Shown: positions 9,315 through 17,852, counted from the first letter of the stretch. The stretch is 64,000 bases of DNA from Pseudomonas azadiae (GCF_019145355.1 NZ_JAHSTY010000002.1:1364001-1428000), one strand, 5' to 3'. Numbers and translations: made by a program. Notes: generated from the sequence alone by a model not told the origin.

Positions 9315-9944
9315 ATGGAAGAATCAGGACTGACTACCGACGAAACCGGGCGAACCCACTGCACCTGGCGCACGGCCGCGCCGGAATATCCGCGCTACCA
9401 CGATCATGAGTGGGGCGTGCCGGTGGCGGGTGATATCGCGCTGTACGAGAAGATCTGCCTGGAGGGCTTCCAGGCGGGCATGGCCTGGATCACCATTTTG
9501 CGCAAGCGTGAGCAGTTCCGCGCGGCTTTTGATGGGTTTGATTTTCACCGGGTGGCGCAGTACGACGAGGCGGACATCGAGCGGTTGATGCAGGACCCAG
9601 GCATCGTGCGCAATCGGGCAAAGATCGTGTCGACCCTCAATAACGCACGCAGGGCCTGTGAGCTGGTGGAGGAGACGGGTTCGCTGGCGCGCTGGCTGTG
9701 GGCCTTCGAGCCCGGTGATGATGAACGCCCAACTGTAGTGGACCTGGCTTACTGGACGCAAAACCCCACATCGCCGGCGTCGGTGCGTTTATCCAAGGCG
9801 CTGAAGAAGCGCGGCTGGACGTTCGTGGGTCCGACCACGATGTATGCGCTGATGCAGGCGGTGGGGATGGTCAATGATCACCTGGAAGGCTGCGCGTGTC
9901 GGCCGCACATTGAAGACTTGCGGTGTCAGTTCACACGACCCTGA
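9315..9944 (+). CDS. tag: DNA-3-methyladenine glycosylase I
   Basis: A 209-residue base-excision repair enzyme that removes 3-methyladenine from alkylated DNA, leaving an abasic site. The family pattern is clear: an N-terminal zinc and substrate region (RTHCTWRTAAPEYPRYHDHE), the GFQAGMAWITILRKRE helix, the RNRAKI segment, and C-terminal zinc ligands in NDHLEGCACRPH. The N-terminal cysteine and histidine pair with the C-terminal His/Cys to form the HhH-family zinc snap. A GAGGTG ribosome-binding site precedes two near-adjacent ATG codons (9311 and 9315); only 9315 is in frame. It is divergent from the transporter gene. Confidence 0.95.
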   Translation: MEESGLTTDETGRTHCTWRTAAPEYPRYHDHEWGVPVAGDIALYEKICLEGFQAGMAWITILRKREQFRAAFDGFDFHRVAQYDEADIERLMQDPGIVRNRAKIVSTLNNARRACELVEETGSLARWLWAFEPGDDERPTVVDLAYWTQNPTSPASVRLSKALKKRGWTFVGPTTMYALMQAVGMVNDHLEGCACRPHIEDLRCQFTRP

Positions 9945-10059
9945 ACCATTCCTGAGTCGTTCGCGATCACGTTCTATACGTAGAACGAAGAGGGCTGTTT
10001 TTCCCTTCTAGTACTCAGCCGCTGACAATCTTAAGGTGTATGCACTTTGGAGGTACACC

Positions 10060-10926
10060 ATGAAAAAAATCATCGGCATCTACACCAGCCCTCGCGCCCA
10101 CTGGGTCGGCGACGGTTTCCCGGTACGCACGCTGTTTTCCTACGACTCGATGGGCAAGCACATCAGCCCATTCCTGTTGCTGGACCACGCCGGCCCCGTA
10201 GATTTCACCCCGACCGAGCAACGTCGCGGTGTCGGCCAGCACCCCCATCGCGGCTTTGAAACCGTGACCATCGTCTACGACGGTGAAGTCGAACACCGCG
10301 ACTCCACCGGCGCCGGCGGCAAAATCGGCCCTGGCGACGTGCAATGGATGACCGCCGCCAAAGGCATCCTCCATGAGGAATTCCACTCCGAAGCCTTCGC
10401 CCGTAGCGGCGGGGTCATGGAAATGGTGCAACTGTGGGTCAACCTGCCGGCCAAGGACAAAATGGCCGAGGCGGGCTACCAGACCCTCGTCGACCGCGAT
10501 ATCCCGGTGTTGCCGTTGCCCAACGACGCCGGGCACCTGCGCCTGATCGCCGGCGAGTTCGCCGGTACCCGCGGGCCGGCCCGTACGTTTACTCCCATTG
10601 ACGTATGGGACATGCGCCTCAATGCCGGCCAATCGGTGACCCTCGACCTGCACCCGGGACGCAACACCGCCCTGGTGATCCTGAGGGGAACAGTGCTGGT
10701 CAACGGTGAGGAGGTCGCACGCCAGGGGCAACTGGCTTTGTTCGAGCGCGACGGCACCCAACTGACCCTGGCGCCCAACGAAGATGCCAAGGTGTTGCTA
10801 TTGAGCGGTGAACCTATCGACGAGCCTGTCGTCGGTCACGGGCCGTTTGTGATGAATACCGAGGAGGAGATTCATCAGGCGTTTGCCGACTTTCATGCCG
10901 GTAAATTCGGGCAAATGCACGGTTGA
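10060..10926 (+). CDS. Pirin family protein
   Basis: A 288-residue bicupin protein. The N-terminal cupin holds the metal ligands in the HPHRGFETVT segment and in the following EH motifs (GEVEHRDSTGAGG, GILHEEFHSE). The C-terminal part ends with the typical pirin tail GPFVMNTEEEIHQAFADFH. Bacterial pirins include quercetin dioxygenases and redox-linked regulators, and the particular role here is unknown. The ATG at 10060 is preferred to an upstream GTG because GGAGG lies about six bases before it. It is a single gene, followed by a REP pair. Confidence 0.93.
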   Translation: MKKIIGIYTSPRAHWVGDGFPVRTLFSYDSMGKHISPFLLLDHAGPVDFTPTEQRRGVGQHPHRGFETVTIVYDGEVEHRDSTGAGGKIGPGDVQWMTAAKGILHEEFHSEAFARSGGVMEMVQLWVNLPAKDKMAEAGYQTLVDRDIPVLPLPNDAGHLRLIAGEFAGTRGPARTFTPIDVWDMRLNAGQSVTLDLHPGRNTALVILRGTVLVNGEEVARQGQLALFERDGTQLTLAPNEDAKVLLLSGEPIDEPVVGHGPFVMNTEEEIHQAFADFHAGKFGQMHG

Positions 10927-10945
10927 CGGTTCGGTGCAAAACCCA

Positions 10946-11031
10946 GTGGGAGCTGGCTTGCCTGCGATAGCATCAGCGCGGTGTGACTGATCCACCGAGG
11001 CGTGCGCATCGCAGGCAAGCCAGCTCCCACA
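10946..11031. repeat. REP pair, class I (TGGCTTGCCTGCGAT subtype)
   Basis: Inverted arms GTGGGAGCTGGCTTGCC and GGCAAGCCAGCTCCCAC flank a loop of about 45 bases. The pair directly follows the pirin gene and precedes the MscS-type channel gene. Confidence 0.93.
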
Positions 11032-11092
11032 TTTTGTTTCCAGCGTTCCCGTTTCATGCGATCTTCCCGTCATTCGCCCTGGAGTCGCCTGG

Positions 11093-12538
11093 ATGCCCTC
11101 ATTTATCGCTGATCACCCGATGCTGTGCGCCCTGGCGCTGATTTTTATCGACATTGCCGTGTGGCGCCTTATTTCCGCCGACCTCGCCAACTGGAAGCTG
11201 GCGGCGCGGTTGGTGATTTTTGCCGTGTTCAGCGCCGTGCTGTTCAACGACGGCATGAACCCCATGCAGCTTGCGCCCTATGCGGACGACACGGCGCTGC
11301 ACCTGGCGGCGACCGCCTTGCAGATTGGCTGGTGGCTGTTTGCGGCGCGTACGCTGACGGTGTTGCTGGGTGCGCTGATGATGCAGCGGGTCGGGCATAC
11401 CGGGCGCTTGCTGCAAGACCTGATGGGGGCGGTGATCTTCCTGATTGCGATCATTGCCGCCATGGCTTATGTGCTCGACCTGCCGGTCAAGGGCGTGCTC
11501 GCGACGTCCGGCGCCGTGGCGATCATCGTCGGCCTGGCGTTGCAGAGCACCTTGAGCGATGTGTTTTCCGGGATCGTGCTCAACACCACCAAGCCCTATC
11601 AGCTGGATGACTGGATTTCCATCGACGGCACCGAAGGCCGGGTGACCGATATCGACTGGCGCGCCACGCGCCTGCAAACCTCCCAGGGCAGCATGGCGGT
11701 GATCCCCAATTCGCTGGCGGCCAAGGCCAAGATCATCAATTTCTCGCGGCCGGCGGATATGTTCGGCTTGGCGGTGAGCGTGCAAGTCAGCCCCCATGCG
11801 CGTCCGCAAACGGTGATCGAGGCGCTGGAGCGGGCCATGCAAGGTTGCCGGCCGCTGCTGAGCAAGCCCGCGCCGAGCGTGGCGTTCAAGACCTCCGCCA
11901 GTGGCGGTGTCGAATACGAGATCAGCGGGTTCGTTCCGGCCATGCCGCTCAAGCGCGAAGTCCGTAACCAGCTGTATGACCTGGCCTTCCGGCACCTGCA
12001 GGCGGCGGGCGTGAGTCTGTTGTCGGCCGCCGAAAGCGCTACTCCGGCGCAAACATCACGGGCGCGGGCGCTGTTGGATAATTCGACGATTTTTTCCACC
12101 TTGCGCCAGGAGGAAAAAGACACGTTCAGCCAGAACATGACCCTGCACACCTACCGTGCCGGCGAGATGATTTTGCCGGCCGGAGAGGTCAGCGATCATT
12201 TGTTCATCGTGGAGTCTGGCGTGGTCTCGGTGATGCTGACCAAGGGCGGGCATAAATTCGAGGCCGGGCGCATGGGGCCGGGCGAGGTCATTGGCGAGGC
12301 GGGCATCCTGACCGACCAGGCCGCGCTGGCCGACTTTTGCGCCAAGACCTTCTGCACCTTGTACCGCATCGAAAAGGAGTACCTGACGCCGTGCCTGGAT
12401 GCGCGCCACGACATCGGCGATGCGATGAAAACCCTGCTGGATTTCCGCCTGCACGCCGCGCAGGCCCTGACCGAGGAAACGCCGGTGGTGCCGGTGAAGA
12501 AGGGTTTCCTGCAGTGGCTACGCAAGCGTGGCGTGTGA
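11093..12538 (+). CDS. Mechanosensitive ion channel (MscS family) with cyclic nucleotide-binding domain
   Basis: A 481-residue inner-membrane protein. Four or so hydrophobic segments occupy about 1-150, ending in the pore helix region (ATSGAVAIIVGLALQSTLSD). The MscS beta domain follows (LDDWISIDGTEGRVTDIDWR, IPNSLAAKAKIINFS) and then the alpha/beta vestibule. Residues of about 340-450 form a cNMP-binding beta roll (AGEMILPAGEVSDHLFIVES, GPGEVIGEAGILT). Channels with this fusion are thought to be gated or modulated by a cyclic nucleotide in addition to tension. The canonical Arg of the phosphate cassette is not obvious, so ligand binding is uncertain. The ATG has a CTGGAG site upstream. Confidence 0.92.
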   Translation: MPSFIADHPMLCALALIFIDIAVWRLISADLANWKLAARLVIFAVFSAVLFNDGMNPMQLAPYADDTALHLAATALQIGWWLFAARTLTVLLGALMMQRVGHTGRLLQDLMGAVIFLIAIIAAMAYVLDLPVKGVLATSGAVAIIVGLALQSTLSDVFSGIVLNTTKPYQLDDWISIDGTEGRVTDIDWRATRLQTSQGSMAVIPNSLAAKAKIINFSRPADMFGLAVSVQVSPHARPQTVIEALERAMQGCRPLLSKPAPSVAFKTSASGGVEYEISGFVPAMPLKREVRNQLYDLAFRHLQAAGVSLLSAAESATPAQTSRARALLDNSTIFSTLRQEEKDTFSQNMTLHTYRAGEMILPAGEVSDHLFIVESGVVSVMLTKGGHKFEAGRMGPGEVIGEAGILTDQAALADFCAKTFCTLYRIEKEYLTPCLDARHDIGDAMKTLLDFRLHAAQALTEETPVVPVKKGFLQWLRKRGV

Positions 12539-12780
12539 GCACGCTAAGGCTGAATTGGGCATGTACCCAAAGTAAGGAGCGGTTGCTGGCTGAATGAGCA
12601 TCGCATCATCGACCCCGGCGCAGCGCTGAAAACGTCTTGTGTGTTCAGCGCCTGCAAAGCTCGCGTTCGGGCAGGGCGTTATCCCAGAAGTGGGCTGGTT
12701 TATTGACTTGTTGCGGCGGACGGCTGCGATACTCTAAACACAACGTTGAAAAGATCATGGTGTGCCGGCGCTATATTAAA
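12539..12780. other. Intergenic region upstream of the sigma-factor gene
   Basis: No gene is seen. It contains a perfect eight-base stem, GCGCTGAA (12623-12630) with TTCAGCGC (12644-12651), without a T-run. This may be a weak terminator for the channel gene or a structured leader. The rest is likely promoter DNA for the iron-regulated sigma factor. Confidence 0.4.
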
Positions 12781-12799
12781 TAGAATGAATCTCATTTGA
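12781..12799. promoter_or_regulatory. Fur-box-like site
   Basis: AATGAATCTCATT at 12784-12796 matches AATGATAATCATT at 10 of 13 positions, with both five-base arms intact. It lies about 35 bases before the start of an ECF sigma gene of the FecI type, a class usually repressed by Fur when iron is plentiful. Confidence 0.65.
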
Positions 12800-12829
12800 G
12801 ACCCAATCGCGCCGCGCAGGTCGCTTGCC

Positions 12830-13348
12830 ATGAATGATGCTGTTGTTCCGACCCACGTCCCCGAACTGACGTTGTCGAGTCTGTACCGCGACCATCGCAG
12901 CTGGCTCGAAAGCTGGCTGCGCCGGCGCCTGGGCAATGCCTGGGATGCCGCCGACCTGAGCCAGGACACGTTCCTGCGTGTACTCGCCAGCGCGCAGCCG
13001 ATTACGCAGATGCAGGAGCCGCGGGCGTACCTGGTGACGGTAGGCAAGCGCCTGCTGGTGAATTTCCATCAGCGGCGCAGCCTCGAACAGGCCTACCTGA
13101 ATGCCTTGGCAAACCTGCCGGACGCCTGTGTACCGTCGCCCGAACAACGCTGGCTGGTGCTGGAAACCCTGCAAGCCCTGGATGAACTGCTCGATGGCTT
13201 GCCGGTGCTGGTCCGTCGCGCGTTTCTCTGGAGCCAACTGGAGGGCCTGGGCTATCGGCAGATCGCCGAACGCCTGGAGGTGTCCGAACGCACGGTCAAA
13301 CGCTATATGGCCCAAGCCTACGAGCATTGCCTGCTGGTGGACCTGTGA
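12830..13348 (+). CDS. ECF RNA polymerase sigma factor, FecI type
   Basis: A 172-residue extracytoplasmic-function sigma factor. The sigma-2 region contains DAADLSQDTFLRVLASA, and REPRAYL-like residues (QEPRAYLVTVGKRLLVNF) begin the linker. Sigma-4 carries the LEGLGYRQIAERLEVSERTVKRYM helix-turn-helix. Family members direct polymerase to a TonB-dependent receptor gene when a siderophore is sensed. The FecR gene overlaps it by four bases, and a Fur-box-like site lies upstream. No TonB receptor gene follows in this window, so the target must be elsewhere or lost. Confidence 0.93.
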   Translation: MNDAVVPTHVPELTLSSLYRDHRSWLESWLRRRLGNAWDAADLSQDTFLRVLASAQPITQMQEPRAYLVTVGKRLLVNFHQRRSLEQAYLNALANLPDACVPSPEQRWLVLETLQALDELLDGLPVLVRRAFLWSQLEGLGYRQIAERLEVSERTVKRYMAQAYEHCLLVDL

Positions 13349-14253
13349 GCCGTGACGTCGCCCGCGCCGCCGCCCAGTGGCTGGCGCTGCTCGAATCCGG
13401 CGCGGCGACCGAGCGTGATCATGCAGCGCTGCAACACTGGCGTGACAGCCACCCGCAACACGAACAGACCTGGCAGAAAGCCCAGACCTTGCGCCAACGT
13501 TTCAGTGACTTGCCCCAAGCCCTGGCGATGGCCAGCCTCGACCGCCCGCAACCGGGGCGCCGCGCCGTGCTCAAGCGTGCCTTGGGTCTCGCGGCATTGG
13601 TGCCGACCGCCTGGCTGATCAGCCGTCAATTGCCCATCGAAGCATGGCGCGCCGACCTGCATACCTCGACCGGCGAGCGCAAACGCGTGGCACTGGCCGA
13701 CGGTGGCAGCCTGCAACTCAATACCGCGACGGCGGTGGACGTGGACTTGGCGCAGCGGCGCATCACGTTGGTGGACGGTGAGTTGGCGCTTGATGTGCCT
13801 GGTGCAGCGCCGATGACTGTGCAAACCCGCTACGGCGAGTTGAAGGTCAGCCAGGCTGAGGTGTGTGTACGGCAACTGGCCGCGGGTTGTCGGGTGTCTG
13901 TGCTCAAGGGCACGGTGCAGGTGCGCGATCTGGGCGGGCAAACGGCGACCTTGCAAGGAGGTCAGCAAGCGCGGTTGAAAACTGGCGGGCTAGGGGCCTG
14001 GGTACCGTTCGACGTGCTGCAACTGGGCTGGCGCGACGGCGTGCTGACCGCGCAGAACCAACCGCTGGGGGATTTCCTGCGGGAGCTGCAACGCTATCGG
14101 CCGGGCGTGCTCCGCTGGGAGCCCAGCCTGGAGGCCCTGCGGGTTACCGGTAGTTTTCGCTTGGACGACACCGATCGCATTCTCGACTTGCTGGCCTCAA
14201 GCCTGGGGTTCCGTGTACAAGCGCGTACCCGGTATTGGGTCACACTTTCCTGA
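13345..14253 (+). CDS. FecR-type anti-sigma / sigma regulator
   Basis: A 302-residue inner-membrane regulator translationally coupled to the sigma gene through a GTGA overlap. The N-terminal cytoplasmic DUF4880 part (about 1-45) contains the WxxW-like HWRDSHPQHEQTWQKA region that holds the sigma factor. One membrane segment lies near residues 75-95 (ALGLAALVPTAWLIS). The periplasmic FecR domain follows (TSTGERKRVALADGGSLQLN) and then a C-terminal secretin/STN-like segment (LRELQRYRPGVLRWEPSLE). In this family the periplasmic part reads the state of a TonB receptor; none is adjacent here. Alternative starts upstream (TTG at 13327) lack support. Confidence 0.92.
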   Translation: MSRDVARAAAQWLALLESGAATERDHAALQHWRDSHPQHEQTWQKAQTLRQRFSDLPQALAMASLDRPQPGRRAVLKRALGLAALVPTAWLISRQLPIEAWRADLHTSTGERKRVALADGGSLQLNTATAVDVDLAQRRITLVDGELALDVPGAAPMTVQTRYGELKVSQAEVCVRQLAAGCRVSVLKGTVQVRDLGGQTATLQGGQQARLKTGGLGAWVPFDVLQLGWRDGVLTAQNQPLGDFLRELQRYRPGVLRWEPSLEALRVTGSFRLDDTDRILDLLASSLGFRVQARTRYWVTLS

Positions 14254-14270
14254 GGTGCCCAAGATCAAAA

Positions 14271-14468
14271 TGTGGGAGCGGGCTTGCTCGCGAATGCGGC
14301 CTGTAGTGAGCGGGCTTGCCCCGCGCTGGGTGGCGAAGCCGCCCCAGACCAGGCGACTCGGTTCTACCTGGAGGTCGGCGGTGTCTTTATTGGGGCCGCT
14401 TTGCAGCCCAGCGCGGGGCAAGCCCGCTCACTACACACTGCATTCGCGGGCTTGCCCGCTCCCACAAT
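14271..14468. repeat. Nested REP array: class I pair interrupted by a class II pair
   Basis: The outer arms are TGTGGGAGCGGGCTTGCTCG at the left and CGGGCTTGCCCGCTCCCACA at the right. Inside, at 14302-14436, sits a second inverted pair, TGTAGTGAGCGGGCTTGCC and GGCAAGCCCGCTCACTACA. It replaces the short loop seen in other class I pairs. Confidence 0.9.
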
Positions 14469-14502
14469 GATCCTGCCTTGGTTTGAAAAAAGTATTGTGC
14501 TT

Positions 14503-14655
14503 TCAGATCACGTGGGCACGTTGCAGCTCGGTCAGCGCCAGTGCCTTGAGCTGCGCCAGCACCGGATCCCGCCTATCCCTGGGGTGCGGCACACCCACGG
14601 CGAGTTCCTGGCGAATACTGCTGGGCCGGTCGATGGGTGTAGCAATAGCTTGCAT
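14503..14655 (-). pseudogene. Short C-terminal gene remnant, perhaps of a LysR-type regulator
   Basis: An open stretch of about 50 residues ends at 14503. It reads ATPIDRPSSIRQELAVGV and DPVLAQLKALALTEL, which resembles the last strand and helix of a LysR effector domain. There is no matching N-terminal part: upstream the sequence turns abruptly AT-rich. It is best read as a decayed gene end, but the family assignment is weak. Confidence 0.3.
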
Positions 14656-14772
14656 ATATCTAAATAATATAAATAAAGAGTTATATATTCCTTTTAACGC
14701 TGTCCTCGATAGCGCATGTTGAACGCCTGCGCATTCGTGCGGATTGACCCAACAGCCAAGAGGAAAGCCGAC
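14656..14772 (+). promoter_or_regulatory. AT-rich leader of the molbindin gene with a ModE-like motif
   Basis: The region is strikingly AT-rich at 14656-14695. GTTATAT (14680-14686) followed by TAACG (14695-14699) resembles the two arms of a ModE molybdate operator, although the spacing is shorter than in the E. coli modA site. A GAGGAAAG ribosome-binding site lies just before the ATG at 14773. Confidence 0.3.
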
Positions 14773-14988
14773 ATGACCATTAAAGCGATCAACGTGCGCA
14801 ACCAGTTCAAGGGCGTGATCAAGGAGATCCTGCTGGGGGAAGTGGTGTCGGAAATCGACGTGCAAACCGCGTCCGGTATCGTTACGTCTGTGATCACCAC
14901 CCGCTCGGTGCGTGACTTGGAATTGAAAATCGGCAGTGAAGTGATTGCTTTTGTGAAGTCGACCGAAGTATCCATCGCCAAGCTGTGA
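14773..14988 (+). CDS. Molbindin-type molybdopterin/molybdate-binding protein (TOBE domain)
   Basis: A 71-residue single TOBE domain (Mop family). Its sequence is typical: INVRNQFKGVIKEILLGEV, VSEIDVQTASGIVTSVITTR, and the end SEVIAFVKSTEVSIAKL. Molbindins oligomerise and store molybdate or tungstate in the cytoplasm. The ATG at 14773 has an AGAGGAAAG site. It stands alone between a gene remnant and a small REP remnant. The NicAB hydroxylase in the nearby nicotinate cluster is a molybdoenzyme, so molybdenum storage could be useful to it; that link is only suggestive. Confidence 0.9.
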   Translation: MTIKAINVRNQFKGVIKEILLGEVVSEIDVQTASGIVTSVITTRSVRDLELKIGSEVIAFVKSTEVSIAKL

Positions 14989-15000
14989 ATACCCTCTAAC

Positions 15001-15020
15001 TGTGGGAGCCAGCTCCCACA
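15001..15020. repeat. Minimal REP remnant palindrome
   Basis: TGTGGGAGC and GCTCCCACA face each other with only two bases between them, directly after the molbindin gene. It is the outer tip of a class I REP pair with the rest deleted, and could act as a short terminator stem. Confidence 0.75.
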
Positions 15021-15047
15021 TTGATAGGTGCAACTGTCAGGCCGTCA

Positions 15048-16193
15048 TCAAGCCTGACGCAGCGCGCGCTCCATGCGTTGCAAGCCTTCTTCAAGCATCG
15101 CCCGCGGGCAGCCGAAGTTCAGGCGCACGAACTGCTGGCTGTCATCGCCGAACTCGATACCGGCGCTCAACCCGACCTTGGCCTGTTCCAAAAAGAACTG
15201 CTGCGGATCGGCGAGCTCCAGGGCGCTGCAATCCAACCAGGCCAGGTAGGTGCCTTGCGGTGCATGCGTCACCACGCCGGGCAGGCGGTTTTGCACGGCA
15301 TCGAACAGGTAGTCGCGGTTGGCTTGCAGGTACGCCTTCAACGCATCGAGCCATTCGCCGCATTCGCTGTACGCCGCACGGGTGGCTTCCAGGCCCAGGG
15401 GGCTGACGCTGTCGACCATGCCGCAACGGGCCGCGTTGAAGCGCTCGCGGACCTCGGCGTTCTGCACCACCGCAAAGCAGGTCTTCAAGCCGGCCACGTT
15501 ATAGGCCTTGCTCGCCGACATCAGGGTGATGGTGCGCTGGGCGATTTCATCGCTGAGGCTGGCCGTGGGGATGTGGCGGCGACCGTCGAAGCACAGCTCG
15601 GCGTGGATTTCATCGGAGATGATCAGCGCGCCGTTTTCCAGGCAGGCATTGGCCACCGCCAGCAGTTCTTCGCGGGGGAAGACCTTGCCGATGGGATTGT
15701 GCGGGTTGCTCAACAGCAGCGCGCCCGCGCCAGCCAGCGCCTGGCGCAGGGCCGGCAGCGGCGTGAGGTATTCGCCGTTGCTCAACTGGAACGGTACTTC
15801 AATGCGCGGCAGGTTCCAGTTTCCCGGCGCCAGGCGGATCGGCCGGTAGTTGGGCGTCTGCAGCACCACCGGTTGGCCCGGCTGTACAAACGCGTGCAGC
15901 GCCATATTGAAACCCGGCTCGACGCCCGGCAGGAACAGCAGCTCATCGGGCTGCACACGCCAGGCGTACTTGGCCCACAGGTCAGCGACAATCGCCTCAC
16001 GCACATCCGCGCCGGCGACGCTATAGCCGAGGACCTGCTGGTCGAGGCGTGCATGCAAGGCCTGGAGCACGGCGGGTGGCGCGGCGATGTCCATGTCCGC
16101 GATCCACATGGGCAAGACGTCCTGCGGGTAGCGGTTCCACTTGGTGCTGCCGGTGCCGAAGCGCGAGTGGATCGTGTCGAAATCAAAGCTCAT
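15048..16193 (-). CDS. PatB/MalY-family PLP-dependent C-S lyase
   Basis: A 381-residue fold-type I aminotransferase-like enzyme. It has the MalY/PatB N-terminus (FDTIHSRFGTGSTKWNRY), MWIADMDIAAPPAV, the PLP phosphate and ring contacts (LSNPHNPIGKVFPREEL, ISDEIHAEL) and the Schiff-base lysine in MSASKAYNVAGLKTC. The family cleaves cystathionine or cysteine conjugates to a thiol, pyruvate and ammonia. It lies 59 bases downstream of nicT on the same strand, so it could receive transcripts from the nic operon, but it has no known step in nicotinate breakdown. The substrate is not determined from sequence. Confidence 0.88.
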   Translation of the reverse strand: MSFDFDTIHSRFGTGSTKWNRYPQDVLPMWIADMDIAAPPAVLQALHARLDQQVLGYSVAGADVREAIVADLWAKYAWRVQPDELLFLPGVEPGFNMALHAFVQPGQPVVLQTPNYRPIRLAPGNWNLPRIEVPFQLSNGEYLTPLPALRQALAGAGALLLSNPHNPIGKVFPREELLAVANACLENGALIISDEIHAELCFDGRRHIPTASLSDEIAQRTITLMSASKAYNVAGLKTCFAVVQNAEVRERFNAARCGMVDSVSPLGLEATRAAYSECGEWLDALKAYLQANRDYLFDAVQNRLPGVVTHAPQGTYLAWLDCSALELADPQQFFLEQAKVGLSAGIEFGDDSQQFVRLNFGCPRAMLEEGLQRMERALRQA

Positions 16194-16252
16194 GGGGGGC
16201 TCGTATCAAGGGAGGCAGTCGAGGAATGGCGCTGATTCTAGCGCCATTCATG

Positions 16253-17563
16253 TCAGCGGTTCACCAGTTTCGCCGGCAGGGCAATCACCAGGAAGCTGCT
16301 GAGGATCAGGCAGCCGGCAAAAAACCACAAGGCGCCCGCGCTGCTGCCGGTGACGTCGATCGCCACCCCCATCAACGAGTTGCTGACCAAGCCTGCGATG
16401 TTCGCTACCGAGCACGCCAGGGCAAAACCCGTGGCGGCGGCGGTGCCTTTGAGAAAGGTCGCCGGCAGGCTGAAGAACACCGGCACGGCGCCAATGATCG
16501 CTGCCGAGGCAATCGCGAACAGCGCCACAGTGGCCGCCACGTTGTGGGTAAAGAACGTACTGGCGGCCATCGCCGCCGCGCCAATGAAAAACGGCACGAT
16601 GATGTGCCAGCGGCGCTCGCGGTGTTTGTCGGAGCTGGCGCCGATCAGCAGCATGCCCAGCAGCGCGGCGACGCTCGGCAGCGCCGTAAGCACGCCGATA
16701 TGAAAGGTGTCGGTGACCCCTGCGTTGCGGATGAAAGTCGGCATCCAGAAGCCCATCGCGTAGGCACTGAGCAGGATCGAGAAGTCGATGCCGCCCAGCA
16801 TCCACACCTTGAGGTTGAAAAACCCGTCGCGAAAGCTGTGCTTGCTGCCCGCGCCGTCGGCATCATCCTTGCGCAGTTCGCTTTGCAGCAGGGCTTTTTC
16901 ATCGTCCGAGAGCCATTTGGCTTGCTGGTAGGTGTTGGGCAGCGCCCAGAAGGTCAGCACGCCGAGCAACACGCTGGGCACCGCTTCAATCAGGAACAGC
17001 CACTGCCAGCCCCGCAGGCCGCCCACATGGTCGAAGTGGCCCATGATCCAGCCGGACAGCGGGCCGCCGATCACGCTGGACAGCGGCAGGCCGATCATGA
17101 ACAGCGCAATGATGCGTCCGCGTCGGTGGGTGGGGAACCAGGTGGTCAGATAGTACAGGACGCCCGGCAGAAAGCCCGCTTCAGCGGCGCCGAGCAAAAA
17201 CCGCAGGATGTAGAACTGGGTGGTGGAAGTGACCAGCATGGTGCAGGCCGACAGCAGGCCCCAGGTGATCATGATGCGCGCGATCCAGATTTTTGCGCCG
17301 ACTCGTTCCAGCACCAGGTTGCTCGGCACTTCAAAGATGATGTAGCCGACGAAAAACAGCCCGGCACCGAGGCCGAACGCGGTTTCGCTGAACTGCAACT
17401 GATCGAGCATCTGCAATTTGGCGAAACCGATGTTGATCCGGTCCAGGTACGCGGCCAGGTAGCAGAAGCACAGGAAGGGAATCAGCTTCCAGGTGATCTT
17501 GTGGTAAAGCGTGTTGACCGGATCGGCGACGGTGGTCGCGGGCGCTGCATTCGCAATGGGCAT
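16253..17563 (-). CDS. nicT: MFS transporter, probable nicotinate/6-hydroxynicotinate permease
   Basis: A 436-residue twelve-segment transporter of the anion:cation symporter (ACS) branch of the major facilitator superfamily. It shows DRINIGFAKLQM after the first helix, the GFLPGVLYYLTTWFP motif near helix 4-5 and RGRIIALFMIGLP. Its place at the end of nicCDEF identifies it as NicT, the presumed uptake system of this pathway. The ATG at 17563 is preferred because AGGAGA lies about ten bases upstream; the reading frame stays open further. A REP pair lies between it and nicF. The porin gene nicP, which accompanies nicT in P. putida, is absent. Confidence 0.85.
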   Translation of the reverse strand: MPIANAAPATTVADPVNTLYHKITWKLIPFLCFCYLAAYLDRINIGFAKLQMLDQLQFSETAFGLGAGLFFVGYIIFEVPSNLVLERVGAKIWIARIMITWGLLSACTMLVTSTTQFYILRFLLGAAEAGFLPGVLYYLTTWFPTHRRGRIIALFMIGLPLSSVIGGPLSGWIMGHFDHVGGLRGWQWLFLIEAVPSVLLGVLTFWALPNTYQQAKWLSDDEKALLQSELRKDDADGAGSKHSFRDGFFNLKVWMLGGIDFSILLSAYAMGFWMPTFIRNAGVTDTFHIGVLTALPSVAALLGMLLIGASSDKHRERRWHIIVPFFIGAAAMAASTFFTHNVAATVALFAIASAAIIGAVPVFFSLPATFLKGTAAATGFALACSVANIAGLVSNSLMGVAIDVTGSSAGALWFFAGCLILSSFLVIALPAKLVNR

Positions 17564-17692
17564 CGGGGTGTCTCCTGGCGGTGACTTATGGTTTTTATGC
17601 TGCCGCTTTGTTCCAGCACTTCGGCGTGCTGTAGAAGCGACGTCCAAAGGCAGTGTCAGAAGACTGAGATCGTCCTGCTGGAGGTGATCAAG

Positions 17693-17781
17693 TGTGGGAG
17701 CGGGCTTGCTCGCGAAAGCGATGTGTCAGCCACAGAGAGGACACCTGATATACCGCTTTCGCGAGCAAGCCCGCTCCCACA
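17693..17781. repeat. REP pair, class I (GGGCTTGCTCGCGAA subtype)
   Basis: Arms TGTGGGAGCGGGCTTGCTCG and CGAGCAAGCCCGCTCCCACA flank a loop of about 45 bases. It lies inside the nic operon between nicF and nicT and could reduce expression of nicT relative to nicCDEF. Confidence 0.93.
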
Positions 17782-17852
17782 TCCGATTGCATTCCAAAGG
17801 GACACTCAGTTTTTTCCAGGCCACGCTCTTTGTCGTGGTTCCTGGCAAATCG

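Noticed and set aside
15021..16235. Open frame opposite the PatB-type lyase
   Set aside because: Same strand-shadow effect; no family features and no ribosome-binding site.
16049..17584. Open frame opposite nicT
   Set aside because: Shadow of the transporter gene; the translation is rich in Gln, His and Arg and has no hydrophobic order.
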